A stretch of DNA of 64,000 bases, from NCBI GenBank assembly GCA_046296195.1, contig JBKBLR010000001.1, positions 186,001 through 250,000 of the forward strand, written 5' to 3'. The first letter of the stretch is position 1. Each line of letters opens with the position of its first letter. The DNA is from Amphiplicatus sp046296195. Its GTDB lineage: Bacteria; Pseudomonadota; Alphaproteobacteria; Caulobacterales; Parvularculaceae. Under the pieces are notes generated by a model. That model searched no databases. It saw only the letters and a program-made list of their open reading frames with translations, and was not told the DNA's origin. Positions 1-7,299 of the stretch are shown piece after piece. A program made the position numbers and the translations under genes.

Positions 1-369
1 GAAGACAACCAGATCAACGCCGTCCTCGCGACGACGCTGCTGCGGCGCGCAGGACACAAGGTCGATGTCGCCGTCAACGGAATCGAGGCCGTCGCGGCGG
101 CGACCGGCGGCGGCTATGACCTCATCTTCATGGACATGCACATGCCCGAGATGGACGGCCTCGAAGCGAGTCGGCGCATCCGCGCGCTCGGAACGGCCGC
201 CGCGCAGGCCCCGATCGTCGCCCTGACCGCCAACGCCATGGCCGCAGACCGCCAGAAATGCCTCGCCGCCGGAATGAATGATTTCCTTTCCAAACCCTTT
301 GAGCCCGAGGATCTGAACGCGATGCTGCTCAAATGGGGCCCGCGCGGCGCGCTCGTCGAAGCCTCGTAG
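1..369 (+). CDS. Response-regulator receiver domain, C-terminal end of a hybrid sensor kinase (5' truncated by window)
   Basis: The reading frame is open from base 1 and ends at a TAG at 367-369, so only the last 122 codons are present. It opens with EDNQIN, the acidic pocket of a receiver domain, continues to FMDMHMPEMDG, where the phospho-accepting Asp lies in MDMHMP, and has the conserved Lys in LSKPF near the end. EDNxxN followed by MDMxMPxMDG is typical of receiver domains fused to hybrid histidine kinases, so the missing upstream part is probably a kinase. This origin is inferred; a stand-alone receiver protein cannot be excluded. The transporter gene downstream starts about 80 bases later on the same strand. 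Confidence 0.85.
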   Translation, partial: EDNQINAVLATTLLRRAGHKVDVAVNGIEAVAAATGGGYDLIFMDMHMPEMDGLEASRRIRALGTAAAQAPIVALTANAMAADRQKCLAAGMNDFLSKPFEPEDLNAMLLKWGPRGALVEAS

Positions 370-449
370 CGCTCGGGGCCTTCTTCTCGCCGCGAACTTC
401 CCTAGACTGCGTCGTTATCCCGGCCCCCGCCGCCCTCGCTGAAAGCCTC

Positions 450-2204
450 ATGACCGCAGCCGCCCGCGCGAATAAAACGACCTGGCGCGACATTCTCCGC
501 GCCCTCCGGCGGCGCAAGTCGCTGGCGATGCTTGTGCTCGGATTCGCCGCGGGCCTTCCTTACGTTCTCATCACCGGCACGCTGAACGCCTGGTTCACCA
601 ATGACGGGATCGACGTGAAGACGATCGGCGTCTTTTCGTGGATCATCATCATCTACGGCTTCAAGTTCCTGTGGTCGCCGGCGATCGACCGCGCGCCCGC
701 CCCGCCGCTGTTCGGGATGGGACAACGGCGCGCCGGCATTTTGATCCTGCAGGCGGCGATCGTCGCTGCGCTCGGCGTCATCTCGACCGTCTCGCCGCAT
801 GAGGCTATCGGCGTCATCGCGATCGCCGCCGTCATCTGCACCTTCGCCTCCGCCTCTCAGGACATCCTGATCGACGCCTGGAGAATTGAGGTCGCCGACG
901 CGGAAACGCCCGTCGATCTTCTCTCGTCGGTCTATCAGGTCGGCTACCGCCTCGCCGCCATTCTTGGCGGAGCCGGCGCGCTCATCATGGCGGCGCGCAT
1001 CGGGTGGAACACGACCTTTGTCGCGCTCGCCGCCCTGATGACCCTCGGAATCGCCGGGGTTTTCATCGCGCTTGACGGTCCGCCGCGGCGCAAGGCGATC
1101 GAGGTCGACGTGGCCGCCCCGGCGACGCGTCGGCGCAATCTGGCCGTGACGCCGGTGATGATCTTCTGGGCGGGCTCCTTCGCCGCAATCTTCAGTTTCA
1201 TGGCCTATGCGCTAGAGCATCCGGACAAGGCGAACGCCGGCGCCTTCACGCGCGAGACCGGGCCGCTCATCATTCTCGCCTCGATCATCGCGCCCGTCAT
1301 CATTGCCGCCTGGCTTCTGCGCCATTGGGAAAAGCCGCGCCCGCCGGCCGAAGATCGTCCGTGGCCGGCGCAAAAGGCGTTCGACGCCGTCTTCGCTTCG
1401 GTGATGGAACCGCTCGTCGATATTCTAAAACGGCTCGGGGCCGGCGCGATCCTCGTGCTCGCCCTCATTCTCTCCTATCGGTTTGCCGACCTCGTCTGGG
1501 GCGCCTTCGCCTTCCCCTTCTATCTCGGCGACCAGCACGGCGCGCTAAACCACACCAATGACGAGGTGGCGATCGCGTCGAAGGTGTTCGGCGCGCTGAT
1601 GACCTTCTTAGGCATCACCATCGGCGCGGCCGCGATCATGCGGTTCGGGCGCATGCCCTGCCTTTTTCTAGGCGCCGTCCTCGCAGCGGCGACCAATCTC
1701 CTCTTCGCCGATCTCGCGCTCGGCGGCGCCGGGACCGACGCCTTCATGCGGACCTTCGGCCTTTACGGGATCTTCCCGGCTCTGCAGCCGCTCGCCGACG
1801 CATTGACCCTGCAAGTATCGATCGACGAGCGTCTCAGCCGTTTGATGATTGTCATCGGCGCGGAGAACCTCGCCGTCGGCTTCGCCAGCGCAGCGATCGT
1901 CGCCTATCTCTCCTCGATCGTGAATCCGCGCTACGCGGCCGTGCAGTATGCTCTGTTCGCGTCGCTGACGATGCTTATCGGGTCGCTCGGCCGAGGCGCT
2001 CTCGGCGAACTTATCGAGGAGCGCGGCTTCGCCTATGTGTTTTATCTCACTGCGGCGCTCGGTCTCGTGGCCGTCGCGGCGACGGCGCTCGAATGGCTGC
2101 GGCAGGCGCGCGCTGGCGCGGTTGCGCCTATGCCGGCGTCAGAACCGGCGACGCCGTCGCTCTATCAGGAAGAGACGGCGGATCGACGGTCGGCCAGCGC
2201 CTGA
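450..2204 (+). CDS. AmpG-like MFS transporter
   Basis: A 584-residue protein with many hydrophobic segments that fits the major facilitator superfamily. The N-terminal GFAAGLPYVLITGTLNAWF (about residues 30-48) matches the AmpG muropeptide permease signature, in which anhydromuropeptides are imported across the inner membrane for cell-wall recycling. The frame is open further upstream, but the ATG at 450 gives the normal N-terminus and avoids overlap with the preceding receiver gene. An extra stretch between the central helices (GPPRRKAIEVD and a later EKPRPPAEDRPW loop) makes it longer than E. coli AmpG. Substrate is inferred from family only; related MFS carriers of unknown substrate share this signature. 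Confidence 0.8.
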   Translation: MTAAARANKTTWRDILRALRRRKSLAMLVLGFAAGLPYVLITGTLNAWFTNDGIDVKTIGVFSWIIIIYGFKFLWSPAIDRAPAPPLFGMGQRRAGILILQAAIVAALGVISTVSPHEAIGVIAIAAVICTFASASQDILIDAWRIEVADAETPVDLLSSVYQVGYRLAAILGGAGALIMAARIGWNTTFVALAALMTLGIAGVFIALDGPPRRKAIEVDVAAPATRRRNLAVTPVMIFWAGSFAAIFSFMAYALEHPDKANAGAFTRETGPLIILASIIAPVIIAAWLLRHWEKPRPPAEDRPWPAQKAFDAVFASVMEPLVDILKRLGAGAILVLALILSYRFADLVWGAFAFPFYLGDQHGALNHTNDEVAIASKVFGALMTFLGITIGAAAIMRFGRMPCLFLGAVLAAATNLLFADLALGGAGTDAFMRTFGLYGIFPALQPLADALTLQVSIDERLSRLMIVIGAENLAVGFASAAIVAYLSSIVNPRYAAVQYALFASLTMLIGSLGRGALGELIEERGFAYVFYLTAALGLVAVAATALEWLRQARAGAVAPMPASEPATPSLYQEETADRRSASA

Positions 2205-2211
2205 CGCCCGG

Positions 2212-2580
2212 TCAATTCGCCTTCCCGGCGGCAAGGCACTCGTCAAGCTTTGGCGGCTCCTCGCCGGAGACGAGCGCCCCTGCAGCGAGACTTGCCGCGC
2301 GGCGCTCACCCTTGTCGTCCGGATAAAGAATGATCATCAGCGCGCAGCGCGCCAGCGTGTAGCGCCGGAACTCGCCGGCGCCTTCGGTCCGGGTCAGGGC
2401 CGGCGCCCCGAGCCTCATATCGATTTCCGCGGCGGTCGCATTCTCGAAGTCGGCGGCGCGAAAAGCGGGCTTTCCGACCGATTTCGCGCCCGCCGCCGGC
2501 GAAGCAGGAGACCCTGCGGTCGTCGCGCAGCCCGCCGCGGCGAGGCCTGTCGCCAGAAGTGCAAACGCACGCGCCCGCAT
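2212..2580 (-). CDS. Small hypothetical lipoprotein
   Basis: A 122-residue protein beginning MRARAFALLATGLAAAGC, a type II signal peptide with lipobox LAAAGC, so it should be lipid-anchored after cleavage before the Cys. The frame is open upstream to 2667, but that extension has no signal sequence and the ATG at 2580 puts the lipobox at the correct distance. The mature part has no family I recognise. It contains RYTLARCALMIILYPDD and a second Cys near the C-terminus (LDECLAAGK). It is convergent with the AmpG-like gene (7 bases apart) and divergent from the kinase gene. Confidence 0.7.
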   Translation of the reverse strand: MRARAFALLATGLAAAGCATTAGSPASPAAGAKSVGKPAFRAADFENATAAEIDMRLGAPALTRTEGAGEFRRYTLARCALMIILYPDDKGERRAASLAAGALVSGEEPPKLDECLAAGKAN

Positions 2581-2687
2581 CAGCGCCGATCCTTGACCAA
2601 CCATCGCGCACGCCCGACAAGGCGGGCCCGAGCCGTCACCTTTAAGGCGATGCGCGCGCCCCTTCAATCGTCCGCCAAGGAGTTTTC

Positions 2688-3692
2688 ATGTTGTCTCCCG
2701 CTCTCGACATCGTCGGCGTCGGCAATGCGATCGTGGACGTGCTGGCGCAGGCCGATGACGCTTTTCTCGCGGCGCACGGCATTCCGAAGGGCGGCATGAT
2801 CCTCATTGACGAGGCGCATGCGAAGCGGATCTACAGCGCGATGGCGCCGGGCGTCGAGGTTTCCGGCGGGTCGGCGGCGAACTCGATCGCCTGCGTCGCC
2901 TCGCTCGGCGGCAGAGGCGGCTTCGTGGGCAAGGTGTCGAGGGACTATCTCGGCGAGATTTTCCGCCACGATCTGCGCGCGCTCGGCGTCGTCTTCGACG
3001 CGCCCGTCCTCGAACATGGGCCCGGAACGGGGCGCTGCCTCATCAATGTGACGCCGGACGCGCAGCGTTCGATGACGACCTATCTCGGCTCCGCGGGCCT
3101 CGTCTCGGCGGCCGACATCGATGACGACATGATCGAGCGCGCGTCGATCACCTTTTTCGAAGGCTATCTCTTCGAACAGCCGGTCGCCCGCGAGGCGTTC
3201 GTGAAGGCCTGCCGGGCGGCGAAACGGGCCGGCAAGCGCGCGGCGCTGACGCTCTCCGATTCGAGCTGTGTCGATCGTCAGCACACGGCGCTCATCGCCT
3301 TCACCAAGGCGCATGTCGACGTCCTCCTGGCCAATGAGCGGGAGGCCGAAGCGCTGTTCGGGACGAGCAACCTTTCGGTCATGATCGAGAAGGCGCGCTC
3401 GCTGTGCCCGCTGACGGCGATCACTATGTCGGAGCGCGGATCGATCCTCATCCCGCGCGAGGGCGAGATCGTGACAGTCGCGCCCGTTGCGCCCGACCGG
3501 CTGGTCGACACCACCGGCGCCGGCGACGCCTACGCTGCGGGCCTTCTCTTTGGCCTTGCGCGCAGCCTGCCGCTTGAAAAGTCCGGCGCGCTCGGCTCAC
3601 TCGCCGCCGCAGAAGTCATCAGCCATTTCGGCGCAAGGCCGCAGGCGAACCTTAAAAAGCTCGCCGTCGAAGCAGGGCTTCTCGCCGCATGA
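2688..3692 (+). CDS. PfkB-family carbohydrate kinase, adenosine kinase-like
   Basis: A 334-residue ribokinase/PfkB kinase. The N-terminal substrate motif SGGSAANS is at about 60-67, and the C-terminal PfkB signature DTTGAGDAYAAG starts at Asp274, with the catalytic base at Asp280 and the anion hole formed by GAG. The start DIVGVGNAIVDVLA and the sequence FVGKVSRDYLG are typical of bacterial enzymes annotated as adenosine kinase, which phosphorylate adenosine to AMP in purine salvage. It is preceded by AAGGAG seven bases upstream of the ATG. The downstream hydrolase overlaps its stop by four bases (ATGA), so the two are probably co-transcribed. Exact sugar or nucleoside specificity is inferred. 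Confidence 0.85.
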   Translation: MLSPALDIVGVGNAIVDVLAQADDAFLAAHGIPKGGMILIDEAHAKRIYSAMAPGVEVSGGSAANSIACVASLGGRGGFVGKVSRDYLGEIFRHDLRALGVVFDAPVLEHGPGTGRCLINVTPDAQRSMTTYLGSAGLVSAADIDDDMIERASITFFEGYLFEQPVAREAFVKACRAAKRAGKRAALTLSDSSCVDRQHTALIAFTKAHVDVLLANEREAEALFGTSNLSVMIEKARSLCPLTAITMSERGSILIPREGEIVTVAPVAPDRLVDTTGAGDAYAAGLLFGLARSLPLEKSGALGSLAAAEVISHFGARPQANLKKLAVEAGLLAA

Positions 3693-4567
3693 GCCGCCGG
3701 AATGTCGTCGTCGCGGCGATCATCGTCGCCGCGCTCATCGCCGGAGCCGCTTTTGCGAACCGGGAGTGGCTGGTCTTGAGCGCGCTCGCGCTCAATTCCG
3801 TCAAGCGCGATCTTGGCGCGCAGGCCGCGCTGATCGCGCCCGGCGTCGAGGTGTTCAGGCCCGAGGAGGCCGCCGGGCCCTTCCCCGTCATCATCCAGTT
3901 TCACGGCTGCTCCGGCTTTCGCCCCGGATGGATGAAGTCCTGGGCGGAGATTGCGACAAAGGCCGGTTTTATCGCCGTCGCCGTCGACAGCAATGGGCCG
4001 CGCGGCATCGACCGCGAGCGCGCGCTGAAGACGGTGTGCGCCGGCAAGGAGCTGATCGGGCAGGAGCGCGCCGGCGACATCGCCGCGGCGATCGAGATCG
4101 CAAAGCGGCAGGAAGGCGCTGACGCTTCCCGCATCGTGCTCGCCGGCTGGTCGCACGGCGCCTGGTCGGTGATGGACTATCTGGCGCTGGAAGGCGCGCG
4201 AAAGGCGCCCACATCGTTGAAAGCGCGCCCGCCCCACGTATCGATCGCGGGCGCGGTGCTGTTCTACCCTTATTGCGGCGAAGGAACCTGGTCGCGCATC
4301 GCGGCGTGGAGCCAGCATCCGCCGACGCTGATGTTCGTCGCAGGACGCGATTCCGTCGTTTCGCCCGAGGCCTGCAGGGCCGCGGCGACGAAGCTTCGGC
4401 GCGAAGGGGTTCCAGTCGACCTCGTCGATTATGAGAACGCCGATCACGCTTTCGACGATGCGACGCTCATCGGCGGGCCTTACGCCTATTTCTACGATGA
4501 GGCCTCTGCGACAGACTCAAAGATGCGCGTCGGCGACTTCCTCGCAAGCATCGCGGCTCAACAATAA
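3689..4567 (+). CDS. Dienelactone hydrolase family protein (alpha/beta hydrolase)
   Basis: A 292-residue protein with an N-terminal hydrophobic helix (VVVAAIIVAALIAGAAFA), so it is exported or membrane-anchored. The alpha/beta-hydrolase triad can be placed: nucleophile Ser155 in GWSHGAW, Asp221 in AGRDSVVSPEA, and His253 in ENADHAFDD. FHGCSGFRPGW before the core resembles the oxyanion loop of the dienelactone hydrolase family. True dienelactone hydrolases use Cys as nucleophile; a Ser here suggests a general ester or lactone hydrolase. It overlaps the kinase gene by four bases and is followed by a strong hairpin. Confidence 0.75.
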   Translation: MSRRNVVVAAIIVAALIAGAAFANREWLVLSALALNSVKRDLGAQAALIAPGVEVFRPEEAAGPFPVIIQFHGCSGFRPGWMKSWAEIATKAGFIAVAVDSNGPRGIDRERALKTVCAGKELIGQERAGDIAAAIEIAKRQEGADASRIVLAGWSHGAWSVMDYLALEGARKAPTSLKARPPHVSIAGAVLFYPYCGEGTWSRIAAWSQHPPTLMFVAGRDSVVSPEACRAAATKLRREGVPVDLVDYENADHAFDDATLIGGPYAYFYDEASATDSKMRVGDFLASIAAQQ

Positions 4568-4568
4568 A

Positions 4569-4592
4569 GGGCGCTCCGGGTCCGGAGCGCCC
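4569..4592. terminator. Strong hairpin between convergent genes
   Basis: Two 11-base arms (GGGCGCTCCGG and CCGGAGCGCCC) flank a 2-base centre immediately after the hydrolase stop codon. There is no T tract on either side, so it may act as a bidirectional structural terminator or an mRNA-stabilising hairpin between the convergent hydrolase and small secreted-protein genes. Confidence 0.6.
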
Positions 4593-4616
4593 TCGCTCGA
4601 TCAGCGTGCGACAGGA

Positions 4617-4874
4617 TCAGCCGGCGTTCGGAAAACAGGCTGCAATCGCCGCTTTGGTCTCGTCATCGGCCGCTTCGAGATCGGCCGGCGTTTCGATGTC
4701 GGCGAGCGCGGCGGCGAGATCGGGATCATCCGAGGCGGCCTCGCCGAGGCAGGCGCAGCCCGAGGAGTCGCCGCCGTTCTTCTCGACATAGGATTTGCAC
4801 GCCTCCGTCGTTTCATTGGCGAAGGCCGGCGCGGCGGCAAAAACGAGGGCGGCGGCGAAAACGGGTTTAAGCAT
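4617..4874 (-). CDS. Small secreted Cys-rich protein, copy A
   Basis: An 85-residue protein with a clear Sec signal peptide (MLKPVFAAALVFAAAPAFA, cleavage after AFA). The mature region of about 66 residues is acidic and has four Cys in the pattern C-x13-C-x-C-x37-C, with the centre SGCACL. The next gene on the same strand encodes a paralogue with the same pattern. Four conserved Cys in an exported protein suggest disulfide-stabilised structure or metal binding. I do not recognise a named family. GGGAGGAAATTCTC upstream supplies a ribosome site for the ATG at 4874. Confidence 0.7.
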   Translation of the reverse strand: MLKPVFAAALVFAAAPAFANETTEACKSYVEKNGGDSSGCACLGEAASDDPDLAAALADIETPADLEAADDETKAAIAACFPNAG

Positions 4875-4898
4875 GAGAATTTCCTCCCTTCCTGACGA

Positions 4899-5162
4899 TC
4901 AGCGGGTGCAGTCGTCCATGGCGGCCTTGGCTTCATCCGATGCGGCCTCATAGCGCTCTCTTGGATCGGCGATCTCGGCGAGATCGCGGAATTCCTCTTC
5001 GAGCGCCGGATTGGCGGCGATCGCCGCTTCGAGGCAGTTGCAGCCCGAGGTGTCGCGCCCGTCGGCCTTGAGCCGCGCGACGCAAGCGTCGGCCCATTCG
5101 CCGGCCGCGGCGACAGAGAACAGCGCGGCGGCGGCCGCTGCAGCAGCAGTCAGATTTTTCAT
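4899..5162 (-). CDS. Small secreted Cys-rich protein, copy B
   Basis: An 87-residue protein beginning MKNLTAAAAAAAALFSVAAAG, an Ala-rich signal peptide. The mature part repeats the Cys layout of the neighbouring small protein: C-x13-C-x-C (centre SGCNCL) and a last Cys 41 residues on, just before the C-terminus. Both also share the EAA-D-E-KAA block before the last Cys, so the pair arose by tandem duplication. The frame is open upstream to 5552, but that extension overlaps the hslV region and lacks a signal peptide; the ATG at 5162 is preferred. Gene order suggests a two-gene transcript reading toward 4617. Function unknown. Confidence 0.7.
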   Translation of the reverse strand: MKNLTAAAAAAAALFSVAAAGEWADACVARLKADGRDTSGCNCLEAAIAANPALEEEFRDLAEIADPRERYEAASDEAKAAMDDCTR

Positions 5163-5333
5163 GTTGACCCCTTTTTGGCGTTGAAGCTCCCAGCGCCGGG
5201 GTTGTGGCTTGGGCCTTGCGGCGGCGTCAAGGCGCGCCGGCTTCGCGCCCGGCTGAATTCGCCGCAAGGCGGTCGCTGTTGAAATGGCGGTCGCGCCGCG
5301 CCAAGTACCGCGCCGGACAACAGGAAGTAATCC

Positions 5334-5873
5334 ATGGCCGCCATGCATGGCACAACGATCCTGACGGTGCGCCGGAACGGCGCCGTCGCCGTCGCGGGCG
5401 ACGGCCAGGTCAGCCTTGGCGCGACGGTCGTCAAGGGCGATGCGCGGAAAGTTCGCCGGCTCGCCGGCGGGGCGGTCATCGCCGGCTTCGCCGGCGGAAC
5501 CGCCGACGCCTTCACTCTCCTTGAAAGGCTCGAGGCGAAGCTCGACCAGCATCCCGGCAATCTCACGAGGGCGAGCGTCGATCTCGCCAAGGATTGGCGC
5601 ACCGACCGCTATCTTCGGCGGCTCGAGGCGATGATGATCGTCGCCGACAAGATGACGACGCTCGTCCTCACCGGCGCCGGCGACGTCATCGAGCCGCCCG
5701 GGGGTCTTGCCGCGATCGGGTCGGGCGGGGATTTCGCCCGCGCCGCCGCCCGAGCGCTCCTCGACGAAACGCCGCTCGGCGCCGAGACGATCGTGCGCAA
5801 GGCGATGGCGATCGCCGCCTCCATTTGTATCTACACGAATGATCAGCTGACGGTTGAAACGCTCAACGCATGA
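5334..5873 (+). CDS. hslV: ATP-dependent protease subunit HslV (ClpQ)
   Basis: A 179-residue peptidase subunit of the HslVU protease, the bacterial relative of the proteasome beta subunit. After a short propeptide (MAAMHG) the protein continues TTILTVRRNG, so Thr7 becomes the N-terminal nucleophile. GDGQVSLGATVVKG and KVRRL supply the Asp and Lys equivalent to D17 and K33. VIAGFAGGTADAFTLLERLE is the family core. AGGAAG lies six bases before the chosen ATG. It overlaps hslU by four bases, as usual for this operon. It acts in the cytoplasm on misfolded or regulatory proteins delivered by HslU. Confidence 0.97.
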   Translation: MAAMHGTTILTVRRNGAVAVAGDGQVSLGATVVKGDARKVRRLAGGAVIAGFAGGTADAFTLLERLEAKLDQHPGNLTRASVDLAKDWRTDRYLRRLEAMMIVADKMTTLVLTGAGDVIEPPGGLAAIGSGGDFARAAARALLDETPLGAETIVRKAMAIAASICIYTNDQLTVETLNA

Positions 5874-7171
5874 CGAATTTCTCTCCCCGCGAGATCGTAT
5901 CCGAGCTTGACCGCTTCATCGTCGGTCAGGCGGCGGCCAAGCGCGCCGTCGCGATCGCGCTTCGAAACCGCTGGCGCCGGCGCCAGGTCGAAGGCCCGCT
6001 GCGCGAGGAGATCACGCCGAAGAACATCCTGATGATCGGGCCGACGGGCGTCGGCAAGACGGAGATTTCGCGGCGGCTCGCCAGGCTCGCCGGAGCGCCA
6101 TTCCTGAAGGTCGAGGCGACGAAATTCACCGAGGTCGGCTATGTCGGGCGCGACGTCGACCAGATCGTCCGCGATCTCGTCGAAGCCTCGCTGGCGCTCG
6201 TGCGCGAGCGAAAGCGCGGCGAGGTGAAGGCGCGCGCCCAAGGCGCGGCGGAAGCGCGCGTGCTTGACGCGCTTGTCGGGGCGAACGCCGGCGCGGCGAC
6301 GCGCGCGAGCTTCCTTGAAAAGCTGCGGCGCGGCGATCTCGACGACCGTGAGATCGAGATCGAGATCCGCGAGGCGGCGCCCACGCCCTTCGATTTCGCC
6401 GCCGGGGGCGGACAGATGAACGTCATCAACATCACCGACATTCTCGGCAAGGCGCTCGGAGGCCAGGCGAAGCGGCGAAAACTCTTCGTGCGCGACGCCT
6501 ATGCTCCGCTGATCGCGGAGGAATCCGACCGGCTCCTCGACCAGGAGTCCCTGACGCGCGAGGCGGTCGAGCTTGCGGAGAATGACGGCATCGTCTTCCT
6601 CGACGAGATCGACAAGATCGCCCGCGGCGGCGACGCGGCGCGGGGCGCCGATGTCAGCCGCGAGGGCGTGCAGCGCGACCTTTTGCCTCTCATCGAGGGC
6701 ACGAGCGTCTCGACGCGCTATGGCGCGGTCAGGACCGACCATATCCTTTTCATAGCGTCGGGCGCTTTTCACCTCGCCAAGCCCTCGGACCTCCTTCCCG
6801 AGCTGCAGGGGCGCCTGCCGATCCGGGTCGAACTCGAGGCGCTCTCGCGCGACGACCTGCGCCGCATCCTGACTGAAACCGAGGCGAGCCTCGTCCGGCA
6901 ATATTCGGCGCTCTTGGCGACGGAGGGCGTCCGCCTCGACTTCGCCCCCGACGGGGTGGACGCCATCGCCGACGCCGCCGCCGCCGTGAACGCCGCGGTC
7001 GAGAATATCGGGGCGCGGCGTCTCCACACCGTGATGGAGACGGTTCTCGAGGATCTTTCCTTTTCGGCCCCCGACCGGGCGGGGGAACGGGTCGTCATCG
7101 ACGCCCCTTACGTCGAGGCCCGGGTCGGCAAGATCGCCCGCAACGCCGACTTGTCGCGTTATATTCTCTAG
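5870..7171 (+). CDS. hslU: HslU ATPase subunit (ClpY)
   Basis: A 433-residue AAA+ unfoldase of the HslVU complex. It opens with the family hallmark SPREIVSELDRFIVGQAAAKRAVAIALRNRWRR, carries Walker A GPTGVGKTE at about 57-65, the pore loop sequence around GYVGRDVD, Walker B IVFLDEIDKIA at about 242-252, and the sensor region LPELQGRLPIRVEL. The C-terminal NADLSRYIL matches the conserved tail that docks into HslV. Length matches the family. It is translationally coupled to hslV by a four-base overlap. Confidence 0.97.
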   Translation: MTNFSPREIVSELDRFIVGQAAAKRAVAIALRNRWRRRQVEGPLREEITPKNILMIGPTGVGKTEISRRLARLAGAPFLKVEATKFTEVGYVGRDVDQIVRDLVEASLALVRERKRGEVKARAQGAAEARVLDALVGANAGAATRASFLEKLRRGDLDDREIEIEIREAAPTPFDFAAGGGQMNVINITDILGKALGGQAKRRKLFVRDAYAPLIAEESDRLLDQESLTREAVELAENDGIVFLDEIDKIARGGDAARGADVSREGVQRDLLPLIEGTSVSTRYGAVRTDHILFIASGAFHLAKPSDLLPELQGRLPIRVELEALSRDDLRRILTETEASLVRQYSALLATEGVRLDFAPDGVDAIADAAAAVNAAVENIGARRLHTVMETVLEDLSFSAPDRAGERVVIDAPYVEARVGKIARNADLSRYIL

Positions 7172-7299
7172 GGTGCCGGGCCCGGCATTGGCGGTGCGCC
7201 CCCGTGTCCCCCCCGCCACATAGAGCGCCTAGGCCGGTCTTTCCGTTTCGTTAACGCCGGGCTAAGCTTTCGCCCAAAGGTGGAGTGGGGCGGGAAGCC

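Noticed and set aside
2035..2799. Long Arg-rich plus-strand frame overlapping three genes.
   Set aside because: Out-of-frame reading of GC-rich coding DNA; it overlaps the AmpG-like, lipoprotein and kinase genes, all of which have real family motifs or a signal peptide.
7251..7265. TTAA-CGCCGGG-CTAA, a seven-of-eight match to a CtrA box before the gene at 7300.
   Set aside because: One half-site is imperfect and the downstream gene has no known link to CtrA; such near matches occur by chance.
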